64,000 nucleotides of DNA, taken from UBA932 sp031548545. GTDB taxonomy: Bacteria; Bacteroidota; Bacteroidia; Bacteroidales; UBA932. Positions 50,452 through 59,930 of this stretch are shown here, in pieces. The stretch lies in assembly GCA_031548545.1 (NCBI GenBank), contig JAVBQY010000019.1, positions 1 through 64,000 of the forward strand. Direction: 5' to 3'. Every line of letters begins with the position of its first letter. Within the stretch, counting starts at the first letter, position 1. The notes beneath the pieces are model-generated. The model was given only the letters and a program-made list of their open reading frames with translations. It made no database searches and was not told where the DNA came from. A program made the translations under genes and the position numbers.

Positions 50452-50715
50452 TTAGTTTAAATAGTGAACCCTGCAAGAAATAATAAACACCTCCACATCA
50501 GTCGCCTGATAGACCAAACGGTTTAACTCATCTATCCTGCGCGACCAACGGCCGGAGAATTCATATTTCAACGGCTCCGGCATCCCTAATCCGGAAAAGG
50601 GAGTCCGTTGCACATCTTTGATCAAAACATTAATGCGTTTCAAGGTTTTCTTATCGGTTGACTCCCGGAAAAGATAGTCATCCCATGCTTCAGTGGCAAA
50701 GCGAATATTCCTCAT
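50452..50715 (-). CDS. yoeB: YoeB/Txe-family toxin without an adjacent antitoxin
   Basis: An 87-residue RelE-fold endoribonuclease toxin. It matches E. coli YoeB along its length: ATEAWDDYLFRESTDKKTLK, then INVLIKDVQRTPFSGLG, PEPLKYEFSGRWSRRIDEL and NRLVYQ. The catalytic residues corresponding to Glu46, Arg65 and His83 are present at Glu47, Arg66 and His84, and the final HY pair is kept. A YefM antitoxin would normally lie just upstream, but only 76 bases separate it from the SusE-like gene, and these hold a terminator. No antitoxin is seen downstream either. Its stop is 47 bases before the operator of the PL1 gene. Confidence 0.88.
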   Translation of the reverse strand: MRNIRFATEAWDDYLFRESTDKKTLKRINVLIKDVQRTPFSGLGMPEPLKYEFSGRWSRRIDELNRLVYQATDVEVFIISCRVHYLN

Positions 50716-50727
50716 TACTTCTCTAAT

Positions 50728-50762
50728 AAAAAACCCCGCTATGCTTTTTTTGCATAGCAGGG
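50728..50762 (-). terminator. Intrinsic terminator after the SusE-like gene
   Basis: On the minus strand CCCTGCTATGC (50762-50752), a 7-A loop and GCATAGCGGGG (50744-50734) form an 11-bp stem with one G-U pair, followed by TTTTTT (50733-50728). It ends the susC-to-SusE-like transcript and sits directly before the yoeB leader. Confidence 0.85.
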
Positions 50763-50791
50763 CCTTAATAAATTTATATCAACTATAAATA

Positions 50792-53131
50792 TTAATTATA
50801 TACTACGCCAACATAGTATATATAGATATTGTTCGTACCATAAATATACACCGTGCCGGCAGCTCCGGTATAAGGAATGGTATACTTAGTTAGAGAGGCA
50901 GCCATTCCCACAGTAGCATAAATCTCAGAAGTTCCGTCTGAGAGTTTCATCTCACGACTAGTCCCTCCGGCCGTAGCGTAAATAACAATAGAGGCATTAC
51001 CGGATACCGGAACAGATAAGGCCCGGTCGGTAGGAACAAAACCACTCATTGATGATGCCCCATTCGTTTTCACACGCTGGGTGAAAGAAAAACCATCAAT
51101 CGACTGAGCACTGGCATCAACCACCAAGGGCTTAGCTGTAGTAGCAATAAATCCTAAACCACCTGTATATGTCTGACTGGAACTATATGTTCCGGCAACA
51201 AAAGAGGCGTCCGAGAAATTCCAATCTATGTTACTCGGAGGAGGAGGCGTCGATCCGTATTCCAGGATAATATCATAGATATTAAAACCGCCATTGGGGT
51301 ACAGGTAAATTGTACCGGCAGGGCCGGAGTAAGTCACCACCGACTTACCCAGAGCCGTTCCGTCATTGACCAGCGTACCAACAATATTGGTACCGTCACT
51401 AACGTTCAGCGTACGGGTTGCCGTGCTGGAAGAACTCATACCATAGACCGTGATCGTAGCCCCCGTACTCACCGGGAAACTCAGCACACCCCTGTCAAGA
51501 GCTCCTGTACCATTAATTTTCAAACGGTTGGTAAATGATTTCCCATCCATGCTCTTATTATTGGCATCAACAGCAATGGTTACGCTACCGGGAGTAATGG
51601 TAAGGCCGTTAAGCGTTGTCGTAGCCGTAACAGTCGTAGCGTTCAATTCTACGAAGGGCGTCAAAGACATATTCCAATCTTTATTGGTAGGGCCTTCTGC
51701 GGGTTGCGTGGCAAAGGTCGTAGAACCTGCAGTTACAGGCGTAGTGCCCACCAGATACTGCAAGCTGGCAGTATAAGTGGTACCGGCTGTAAGGCCTGTA
51801 AAGGTACCGGCACCGGTTGTACCGTCTACGGTGTAGGTCTTAGCCGTACCTGTAGCCGGGGCAATATGCATCACGGTATAAGAGGAGTGTGAAGGCGTCC
51901 AGCTTATTTCAACAGCCGTCTGCGTTGCGCTGCCGGCGGTCAACGTTGCGGCAGGCGCTCCGGTAGCCATCGTGAAAGTTGTACTACCGCAGGAATAAGT
52001 AGCGGCACCGATGGCATACTGCAGATCTACCTCATAGGCTGTACCCGGCACCAAGCCGGAAAGCGTCAGGGAAGATGCTGCCGGAGTTACGGCATAAGTA
52101 GCGGCTGAACCCGAAGCAGGTTTTACACTCAATTTATTGGCATAGGCATTGGCTGTCCAGCTGATATCGGCCGTAGTCAAGAGAACATTGGCAGATGATA
52201 CGGTAGACTGGGGTACTGCTGCAGTGGTAAAACGGGAGGTATCACGATTAGACTGATTCCAGTAAGCGACGAAAGCATATTCGGTCGCCGGAAGCAGGTT
52301 GCCTGCCCCCAGTTTACCTTCTGCAATCTCCGTTTCGGTCAGGGTGATGGTGGCGCCACCGCTCACAGGGGCGGGACTAACATAGAAGAAAGTCACTTCT
52401 TCGCCGGCGGCCCATGAGAGCAATAAACTATCGGGCTTGGCTTTCGCCAGTGTTACGGCAAGCGGATCCATTTCACGGATAAGGGTCGTATATTCCCCTT
52501 CTCCACGAAGGTTGGCGCCATTGTACAACTTCACATTATACGTAGTTTCATACACCAGGCCGGTAAACTCTTTTTCACCGATGGTCTTTTCCGCAGCGTT
52601 AAGCGTGTAAGACTGGGCTGTAGCACCGGGGGCCACTGATACAATCACCACATGGGTTACTTCTGCGCCAGGCGTCCAGGCTACAGTCAGGTCTCGGTCC
52701 GTAATAGCTATCGGCGCGGCCCGCATGATGTTTTCATCACCGGTAGTAATAGAAAGCGCCTCACAATAAGGTGAATTCATCGCCGGATTCTGAGCAATCG
52801 CCTGAACACGGGCATAGTATTTGGTGTTGGTAGCCAAGGCCTCTACAGTATAACTGGAAGCAGTGGTTTGAATAAGTATAGGATTGTTGAATGACGCATC
52901 AGTACTTAACTCCAGGTTAAAAGATACAGCCTGAGGCTGAGCACGCCATACAAACTGTATGGTCGTGCCCATCACCTTCGAGGACATATCTTTGGGGGTA
53001 TACAACTGTGTATCCGTACCGGGTACTTTACCGCCGGAATCCTCGTTTTTGTCGCAGCTTACGCTGACGCCAAGGCCCAACAATGCAGTCACCAGGAACA
53101 GTAATCGGTATTTTATAGTCAATGTTTTCAT
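50792..53131 (-). CDS. SusE-like surface lipoprotein with FN3 modules and two C-terminal binding domains
   Basis: A 779-residue lipoprotein (lipobox VSVSC, Cys near residue 26). From about residue 40 to 480 several FN3-like modules follow one another, with repeats such as 'TAVEISWTPSHSSYTVMHIA' and 'LTAGTTYTASLQYLVGT'. The last part holds two related domains of about 145 residues: one near 487-630 beginning KDWNMSLTPF and one near 634-779 beginning NIDWNFSDASF, each with a 'G.SF..R.K.NG' stretch and an Ile-Val-Tyr strand. These look like carbohydrate-binding beta-sandwiches. As last gene of the susC unit it probably helps capture pectin at the cell surface. Confidence 0.8.
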   Translation of the reverse strand: MKTLTIKYRLLFLVTALLGLGVSVSCDKNEDSGGKVPGTDTQLYTPKDMSSKVMGTTIQFVWRAQPQAVSFNLELSTDASFNNPILIQTTASSYTVEALATNTKYYARVQAIAQNPAMNSPYCEALSITTGDENIMRAAPIAITDRDLTVAWTPGAEVTHVVIVSVAPGATAQSYTLNAAEKTIGEKEFTGLVYETTYNVKLYNGANLRGEGEYTTLIREMDPLAVTLAKAKPDSLLLSWAAGEEVTFFYVSPAPVSGGATITLTETEIAEGKLGAGNLLPATEYAFVAYWNQSNRDTSRFTTAAVPQSTVSSANVLLTTADISWTANAYANKLSVKPASGSAATYAVTPAASSLTLSGLVPGTAYEVDLQYAIGAATYSCGSTTFTMATGAPAATLTAGSATQTAVEISWTPSHSSYTVMHIAPATGTAKTYTVDGTTGAGTFTGLTAGTTYTASLQYLVGTTPVTAGSTTFATQPAEGPTNKDWNMSLTPFVELNATTVTATTTLNGLTITPGSVTIAVDANNKSMDGKSFTNRLKINGTGALDRGVLSFPVSTGATITVYGMSSSSTATRTLNVSDGTNIVGTLVNDGTALGKSVVTYSGPAGTIYLYPNGGFNIYDIILEYGSTPPPPSNIDWNFSDASFVAGTYSSSQTYTGGLGFIATTAKPLVVDASAQSIDGFSFTQRVKTNGASSMSGFVPTDRALSVPVSGNASIVIYATAGGTSREMKLSDGTSEIYATVGMAASLTKYTIPYTGAAGTVYIYGTNNIYIYYVGVVYN

Positions 53132-53157
53132 GCTATCTTTTTTTTTATCGTTACAGA

Positions 53158-54747
53158 TTATCTCCAGCGCGGGTCTCCGGCTGTTTTAGCACCGCTGAAT
53201 CCGGCATCTTTGAAAGAAAAATCACCGTTAGCAGGATCCATCCACAAATCGGTAGAGGCCTTGGTATACGCCATCAAATCAGCTAAAGCATTATTGACCG
53301 ATTTGGAATCATCATAGTCCGAAGTTTTATAGCTTCCGGTAATTGACAGCGTAGCCTTTCCTGCAGTCATACCGTTAATGGGGCCTTTGGTCTTACCCAT
53401 AATAGTATTCGTAATGGTCAAGGTAGACAATACGCCATTATCAATACGGGCAAAGTAGTCGCCATCCTTACCGAAGTCATTGATAGTACAAGCCGTTACC
53501 AGCAAAGAGGTGGCGGCAACCGTAGAATTGTGACGATAGAAGGTATTGTTCTGACTATAGATCGTAGAATTACGGAAAGTGGTATTGTCAAACTTGGCGT
53601 TGTTTTCCGTAGATACGATAGGATAATTGCTGGTGGCATGCATCCGGACGATACAACCGTCAAACATCAGATTATTAATCACAGAATTAGCCCTCCAACG
53701 GATAAGCCCGCGGCCGAAACCTTCAATCGTACAATTTTCAAATATCAGGTTGTTCAGGGTTCCGCTAACATTGGCGTTGAACAAGAAGTCATTCTTACCT
53801 GCAATATTCGTAGCTACGATATCACCGTCAACCAAAGCGCCTTGAACCGTCATATTACTAAATTTCAAACCTGTAGCAATATTAACATTGTTATGGTTAA
53901 TACAGGTACTACCTTCCACGTTAAAGAACTGCAAGGTTGTTTTAGACGTACCGGGGCCGCCTTTTACCGTATAACCGGCATTGGTCAGGGTCAATGTGCG
54001 CTGGTGAACAAACGTAGCTGCGCCGTCCAATACAATCACATCACCTTCAACCGCTCCAGCCAAAACGGCGGTAATATCACCACCGGCATGTACAAACTTG
54101 TTACCTTCTACAAATGTAGTGGTAGTACCACGGTTGGCACCTGCATTATAAATAACAATCGTATAAGAACTATTGTTATCGGGAACCGAGCAAACTTTCA
54201 TCCCGCTGGCCATTTCATTGGCATTGATGGGATAGTCTATGGGGCTACCGCCGGCCGGGGTAATTTCCAGTTTGGTAACCGTCTTACCGGGCGCCCAGGC
54301 TACCTGCAATTGCTGTACTTCAGTCGTACCGGTCAACATATCATAACCTTTAAATATGTTTTCAGGCGACACCTTGAAGGTTACCGTTGCATACTTGGAA
54401 TCATGATCCATGTCGGCCGAATTGGAGCGCACACGGGCAGAATAAAGCTGGCCGCCGGCCAATTCTTCTACCGTATAGGAGGTTCCGCTCACCACATAGC
54501 GGTTAATGATATGGTTAAACTCCAAACTATCCGCACTGATTTCTACAGTATAGGACGTAGTGCCCGGAATAGCGTTCCAGGTCAGGGTGGCATTCACCTC
54601 TTTAACAGAGGCCGACAAAGAGGTTGGACGGAATATACGGGGAGCTTCACCCAAATCCTCCTTGTTTTCGCAAGACTGCAGGGCTAAGCAAGCGCCGATA
54701 GCCAACAGTGCGATATAGGTATAAATTTTATGTATGGTATGTTTCAT
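53158..54747 (-). CDS. Surface lipoprotein with FN3 and beta-helix domain (DUF5123/DUF4957-like)
   Basis: A 529-residue lipoprotein (lipobox ACLALQSC). After two FN3-like modules (about residues 40-220, with ATLTWNAIPGTTSYTVEISA) comes a right-handed parallel beta-helix from about residue 230, with ladder-like 'NLIFENCTIEGFGRGLIRW' and 'LMFDGCIVRMHATSNYPIVS' coils. Such proteins follow SusD in Bacteroidales pectin loci. No pectate-lyase catalytic Arg/Asp cluster is obvious, so binding rather than cleavage is favoured. It lies between the SusE-like gene and susD. Confidence 0.75.
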   Translation of the reverse strand: MKHTIHKIYTYIALLAIGACLALQSCENKEDLGEAPRIFRPTSLSASVKEVNATLTWNAIPGTTSYTVEISADSLEFNHIINRYVVSGTSYTVEELAGGQLYSARVRSNSADMDHDSKYATVTFKVSPENIFKGYDMLTGTTEVQQLQVAWAPGKTVTKLEITPAGGSPIDYPINANEMASGMKVCSVPDNNSSYTIVIYNAGANRGTTTTFVEGNKFVHAGGDITAVLAGAVEGDVIVLDGAATFVHQRTLTLTNAGYTVKGGPGTSKTTLQFFNVEGSTCINHNNVNIATGLKFSNMTVQGALVDGDIVATNIAGKNDFLFNANVSGTLNNLIFENCTIEGFGRGLIRWRANSVINNLMFDGCIVRMHATSNYPIVSTENNAKFDNTTFRNSTIYSQNNTFYRHNSTVAATSLLVTACTINDFGKDGDYFARIDNGVLSTLTITNTIMGKTKGPINGMTAGKATLSITGSYKTSDYDDSKSVNNALADLMAYTKASTDLWMDPANGDFSFKDAGFSGAKTAGDPRWR

Positions 54748-54768
54748 AAAAGCTGTTATATAGTTTTA

Positions 54769-56670
54769 TTATTGTATCTGCTTTACCTGAGCCCAGTATG
54801 GATCATTTCCCCACAGCCCGCCGGAGGTAGATACCGCCGTTGACGGGAAAGCGAAGAGGTGGTTATTCATCGTAAAGTCATATCCATAATTTACGTAGGT
54901 CTGGATCCAGGTGGTATAATCCGTCAAAGTAGAAGCCTTCAGCGTCATCCAGTTGGTATATTCATAATAGCCGGCAGGTTTGGGCGTATTGGCATAAAGG
55001 TTCGCCGTAGCCATGTTAATCTTCGGATAATCTCCTGCTGTATCGAAATCATAATACAGGGTAGAAGGAATCGGATTGTACTTGCTGTTCGGATACTTGG
55101 CAGGCAGGTTTCCGGTAGACAAGAATGCCAGGTTCTCGGTCACCATATCTTGCAATTTGGTCGACAAGAGGTTCCAACGCACCAGGTCATACTTACGCAC
55201 CCCTTCACCGGCCAATTCCCAGGCACGTTCATTCACAATAGCGTCAAAGAAAGCCTCTCCGGCCAGAGATCCTACATATTTTTCCACCTTTTCATCCCAT
55301 GAACTTGTCGGGAAAGCCCTGCGGCGCACTGTTTTCAATGCGTCCTGTGCTGTCGCCGTTACACCATTCAAACGGTATTCGGCTTCTGCCAACAAAAGGT
55401 AGACATCCGCCATACGCATAATCGGCCAGTTAATACCATTCATAAATTTAGCAGTCGCAGCAGCGCTCTTGGTCAAAGCAGAACCGGTCAGGTACTCTAC
55501 AGACCATTTGCCTACACGGAAGTTTTGGGGAGTGGTAGCAATCTTCTGACGGATACCGGCAGGACCTTGGGCAGCTTCCGTTACAGGTGCGTTTTCATAG
55601 GTATAAATATTCACCGTCACATCACGGCGGCTATCCTCCGGATCATAAGAATACAGGAAGATGGGGGTCGTATTCACATAACCTTGGGTAGATATTCCAG
55701 AGTACTTGGTAGCCACACTAAAGCGGGTACCGTTGCTATAACCGATTTCACCGGTCTTGTCTATACCGAAACCTACCTCAAACAAACTCTCCCGATTAAT
55801 GTTATCCACCTTGTTTTCACACTGGGTAACAAAATAATCCTTGAATTTAGGCGTCAAATGATGAGGACCTTCTTCAATCAGTCTTTCGCAGGCATCCTTG
55901 GCGATTTGGTAATAAATCTCCGGATTGCTGCCCTGACGGGTAATCCCATCCTGACGGATAGAATAACCGGCCCGGTACATAGCGATGCGAGCTTGTAAAC
56001 CTAAAGCAAAGCCTTTGGTAACACGCTCTAAAGTAGCGCCGGCTTCATTAGCCCAGGGCAATACGCCGATAGCTTCATCCAGATCAACCAGCAGGCGTTC
56101 ATAAATCACATCCCTGTCGGTACGGGGGATATAAAAAGTAGTGGGATTCGCCGGCTCCGTACGGAAAGGCACATCGCCAAACTGACGGCAGAGTTCCATA
56201 TAGAACAAGGCGCGCAGGGTTAGCGCTTCACCGTAATAGGTCATCATCTGCTTGGCTGTAGTACCTGAGTTAGCGGGACTGACAGGAATATTCACAATAC
56301 AAAGGTTCAACCGTTCAATTGCCTTATAAAGGTTATCCCAGGGATTGGTAATATCCGCGATATCAATGCTCGGACGGGATCCGTAGCTGCTCAATCCGCG
56401 GCGGTCCGTATTTTTGTAGTCATTCGAACCGAGAGAGGTAATCTCAATATCCGTATTGGTTTGCCAGAAAAGGCTCATACGGCTGGAGTACATGGCATCT
56501 TCGCCCATTAAAGCGTAGGCGCCCATAAGTGCATTATTGGCATCGGTAACCGAAGCGAAGGTGGCGTCCACCGAGTCCGATGAAGGAGAAACCGTCTCCA
56601 GGTATTTCTCACAACCCGAAAGAAAGCTGAGGCTTATTGCTGCAAGGCTGTATAATAATATTTTTTTCAT
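54769..56670 (-). CDS. SusD-like surface glycan-binding lipoprotein
   Basis: A 633-residue lipoprotein (signal KKILLYSLAAISLSFLSGC, lipobox LSGC). SusD features: SPSSDSVDATFASVTDANNA at the N-terminus, a tetratricopeptide-like helix ALTLRALFYMELCRQFGDVP, and VYLLLAEAEYRLNG and NERAWELAGEGVRKYDLVRW in the C-terminal part. It forms the lid of the SusC transporter and binds pectic oligosaccharides. It follows susC by 14 bases, so loss of susC function would leave it without a partner. Confidence 0.95.
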   Translation of the reverse strand: MKKILLYSLAAISLSFLSGCEKYLETVSPSSDSVDATFASVTDANNALMGAYALMGEDAMYSSRMSLFWQTNTDIEITSLGSNDYKNTDRRGLSSYGSRPSIDIADITNPWDNLYKAIERLNLCIVNIPVSPANSGTTAKQMMTYYGEALTLRALFYMELCRQFGDVPFRTEPANPTTFYIPRTDRDVIYERLLVDLDEAIGVLPWANEAGATLERVTKGFALGLQARIAMYRAGYSIRQDGITRQGSNPEIYYQIAKDACERLIEEGPHHLTPKFKDYFVTQCENKVDNINRESLFEVGFGIDKTGEIGYSNGTRFSVATKYSGISTQGYVNTTPIFLYSYDPEDSRRDVTVNIYTYENAPVTEAAQGPAGIRQKIATTPQNFRVGKWSVEYLTGSALTKSAAATAKFMNGINWPIMRMADVYLLLAEAEYRLNGVTATAQDALKTVRRRAFPTSSWDEKVEKYVGSLAGEAFFDAIVNERAWELAGEGVRKYDLVRWNLLSTKLQDMVTENLAFLSTGNLPAKYPNSKYNPIPSTLYYDFDTAGDYPKINMATANLYANTPKPAGYYEYTNWMTLKASTLTDYTTWIQTYVNYGYDFTMNNHLFAFPSTAVSTSGGLWGNDPYWAQVKQIQ

Positions 56671-56684
56671 AGTCGATACAAAAA

Positions 56685-59600
56685 TTAGAAGGTTAAGTTA
56701 ATACCTGCCACAAAAGTGCGACTGCGCGGATAGGCCGAGTAGTCCACATTAGGAGTTGTAGGACCTTGTGAACGGCGGGAGTCCACTTCGGGGTCATAGC
56801 CCGAATAGTTGGTCCAGGTAAACAGGTTGTAACCGGTTACATAAATACGCAGGTTTTCAATATAGGCCTTCCGGGTCCATTCTTTCGGGAAGGTATAACC
56901 GATGGTAGCCGTATTCAAACGCAGGTAAGAGCCGTCTTCAATAGCATAAGAACTGAGGCGGGCGCGGGTATTGGTCACCGCATGAACAGTCGCATTAGCA
57001 TTCAGGCTCATCAGGCGCTCGGGTTGCAGACGAAGGTCTTCGCCGGTAGCCGGATCTATATACATGAAACGGTTGGAAGAGTTCATCTCATTCAAGACGT
57101 TCATGTAACGTTTTGAACTTTCGGCGCCGGTCGTAAACAGCACACGGTTGGCGTTGTAAATATCATTACCGTATGACCAGTTGAAGAATACGGAAGCATC
57201 AAAGCCATAGAAATTGGCGGTAACATTAAAACCACCGGTATGCAAGGGGTTGGCATCTCCAATGATCGTTTTATCCGCATCACTGATAACCTGTGTTCCG
57301 TTATCCGCCATTTTTTTGAACTTGATGGCACCGGGCATCAATGTCGCACCGGCGACCGTACTGTTATCGGGCTGTCCGCTGTTAAGGAGCCACTTATTGT
57401 TACCTGCATCCCAGGTAAAATCACCAAAGCTATAATAACCGTCGTACACATAGCCGTACATCAGACCGAGGGGCTGGCCTTCCTGTACAATATAGTCATC
57501 GCCGGGACCGTTATTATTACCATACCAACCGGAGTTGAAGAGCAGGGTCTTTTCATCACCCAGCTTATCTACATTATTCTTATTGAAGGCGATGTTAAAA
57601 GAAGCGCTTAAAGAGAAGTCACGCGTATCAACAATGGTACCGTTCAAGGTCAACTCTATACCTTTGTTGGAGGTCTGGCCGATATTCTGCATCTGCTGAC
57701 TGTAACCGGTACTTGAAGGTATACGGGCTTTGATCAAGAGATCCTTGGTGGTATTCCAATAGAGGTCAACGGTGGCATTCAGGCGGGAATTAAAGAAACC
57801 CAGGTCAAGGCCGACGTTGCGGGTAATCGTTGTCTCCCATTTCAGATCGGGATTCGACATCACCGTTGAGGGAACCAGGCGTGATTGTTGGACTTCGTTA
57901 ATATAATATTCCTTACCGGAAGTAGTGGTCGTATAGATCATTTTCCACAAGTCATCATCAATACGGTTATTACCGGCCATACCTAAGCTGGCGCGCACTT
58001 TCAGGTTGGACAACCAACCTTTGGTGGATTCCATAAACGACTCGTCGGTTACACGCCAGGCCAAAGCAGCCGAGGGGAAATACCCCCACTGATTGCCGGG
58101 AGCGAATTTACTGGAACCGTCCGCACGGAAGGTTACGGTAGCCAAATAGCGGCCCATCAGGGTGTAGTTCACACGGCCAAAGAAAGAGGCCAGGTTATGA
58201 TCGGGAGATTCGGTGGTAGAAATGCTGTTAGGCGTACCTAAGCGCATCTTGGCCAGAATCTGAGCGGCGGTCATCGTCTTAGAAAAATTATCGGCTTTTG
58301 AAACGACCTGTTTAGACCAGTCGGAGTTCAACTCCTGACCGATCAAAATGTTCAGGCTATGGTCCGGACCCAGTTGCTTCACATCATAGGTCAGCGTATT
58401 GGCAATACGATAAGCTTCTGAAGAATAGGACGTAATTTGTCCGATCGGGAAACCGCTGCCATTAGTTCTTGATTCGGAAGTTGTAGGTCCCCAGACACGA
58501 TCGGTGCGGTTATTATTGAACGTATAACCGGCTTCCAAACGGTAAGTCAGGTTATCAATAATGTTCCAGTTGAAGGCACCATTAAATGAGGTATTCAAAC
58601 GCTTTTGTTTTTCATAGTCATCATTGGTCACCTGGATAGGGTTATACAACTGGCTGGTAGTTTCCAAATCATCCAGGAAAGCGGGATCCTCTTCTGTAAA
58701 AGAGGCTATACCTTTGGTAGGACGGTATTGGATAGCATTTTTCAAACGGCTGGAAGAAGACTGGCCGGCACTGGCCAGACCGGAACCGTCAACATTCGTA
58801 TAGGCCAGACGGGTATTGAAGTCTATGCTCATACGCTTGTTTAACTTGGTATTCATACGGAAATTCAAGTTACTACGGTCATAACCGGAGTTAATCATGA
58901 CTCCTTCTTCATCTATACGCGAAAGGCTAAGGCTGTATTTGGTAGTCGCATTGCCGCCGGTAACACCAAGATTGTATGACTGCGTAAAAGCGGTGCGGCC
59001 AAACATTTGTTTTTGCCAATCATCGCCGGCCTGGTATTTGTACAGGTCAATATCGCCATAGTCACCGAAATACTTGGTAAATGCATTATCCTGAGCGCCG
59101 ATGATTTCGGCCTGCATCATTACAAACTCATAAGGGTTCAACACGTCCAGGTATTTGGTCACATTCTTTACCCCCCAGTAGGCGTTGAAGTTTACAGAAA
59201 CCTTGCCTTCGCTCCCTTCCTTGGTAGTAACGATAATTACCCCGTTGGCGCCGCGCGCACCGTAAATAGCAGTAGACGAAGCATCTTTCAACACGTCTAT
59301 ACTGGCAATATCATTCGGCGAAATAGCGCTGATGTTGGCTACCGGGAAACCATCTACAATGTACAAGGGGGAGTTGTCCTGCGTTACAGAACCGCCACCA
59401 CGCACACGGATTTTCACTTCGGCATCAGGAGAACCTTCGGTAGAAATTACCTGTACCCCGGCCATTTTACCTGTAATTGCTTCAGCGGCGGAAGATACCG
59501 GCACAGCGGTAATTTCCTTGGCCTGTACGGAAGCTACAGAGCCCGTCAATATCGGTAGTAGCCGCAGTTTTCGTTCCTTTCACTACTACAGACGCACCAA

Positions 59601-59736
59601 TCAATGGCTCATTTGCAGCATCGGTAACGATACCTTTCACGGTCTTTGTTTGTGCCGCAGCACCTAAGGAAACCATACATAGCACGGCCATAATCAGCCA
59701 ACGGCTAAGTTTCCTTTCATGAAACAATTTTCGCAT
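56685..59736 (-). pseudogene. SusC-like TonB-dependent transporter, disrupted by deletion and frameshift
   Basis: The 5' part (59736 to about 59542) encodes a signal peptide and the start of a carboxypeptidase-like domain, GIVTDAANEPLIGASVVVKG to TTDIDG. From about 59549 a second frame encodes the plug and barrel (TGSVASVQAKEI through the last residue Phe, about 950 residues, TonB-dependent motifs such as SPLYIVDGFP and TAIYGARGANGVIIVTT). The two are joined at TTGACGGG, which can be read as both the DIDG end and the LTGS start. The rest of the domain and the TonB box (VVVGYG-type) are missing and the frame shifts. About 58 codons appear lost (inference from typical SusC proteins). Confidence 0.9.
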
Positions 59737-59782
59737 AAGTTTTACAGATTATTTTAGGTTAATATTATTCTGCTATTTAACA

Positions 59783-59790
59783 CAAAGGTA
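59783..59790 (-). promoter_or_regulatory. -7 promoter box of the susC unit
   Basis: The minus strand reads TACCTTTG, matching TAnnTTTG exactly, 47 bases before the susC ATG at 59736. The -33 position falls inside the operator at 59805-59818. Confidence 0.7.
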
Positions 59791-59804
59791 ACATTTTTTT
59801 CATT

Positions 59805-59818
59805 TGTGTGCGCACACA
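59805..59818. promoter_or_regulatory. LacI-type operator O1 of the susC promoter
   Basis: TGTGTGCGCACACA is a perfect 14-base palindrome 15 to 28 bases upstream of the susC -7 box, so it covers the -33 element. A bound repressor would block RNA polymerase. Confidence 0.85.
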
Positions 59819-59878
59819 CGTCGTTTTTTTTCATAAAAATCATTTTTCAGGAATAAAACGGCATTTTAAAACAACAGG

Positions 59879-59896
59879 TTTGTGCGCGCACACAAA
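59879..59896. promoter_or_regulatory. LacI-type operator O2 upstream of susC
   Basis: TTTGTGCGCGCACACAAA matches the 18-base consensus with one change. Its centre is 76 bases from O1, about seven helical turns, which would allow a looped repressor complex. It lies 34 bases beyond the uxaB stop. Confidence 0.75.
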
Positions 59897-59930
59897 TCTA
59901 CAAAAAACACTAACTTGCTAATTATTAGCG

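Noticed and set aside
59482..59560. Programmed ribosomal frameshift joining the two susC frames
   Set aside because: No slippery heptamer is visible, and the joined product would still lack the TonB box and half of the N-terminal domain, which a frameshift cannot restore.
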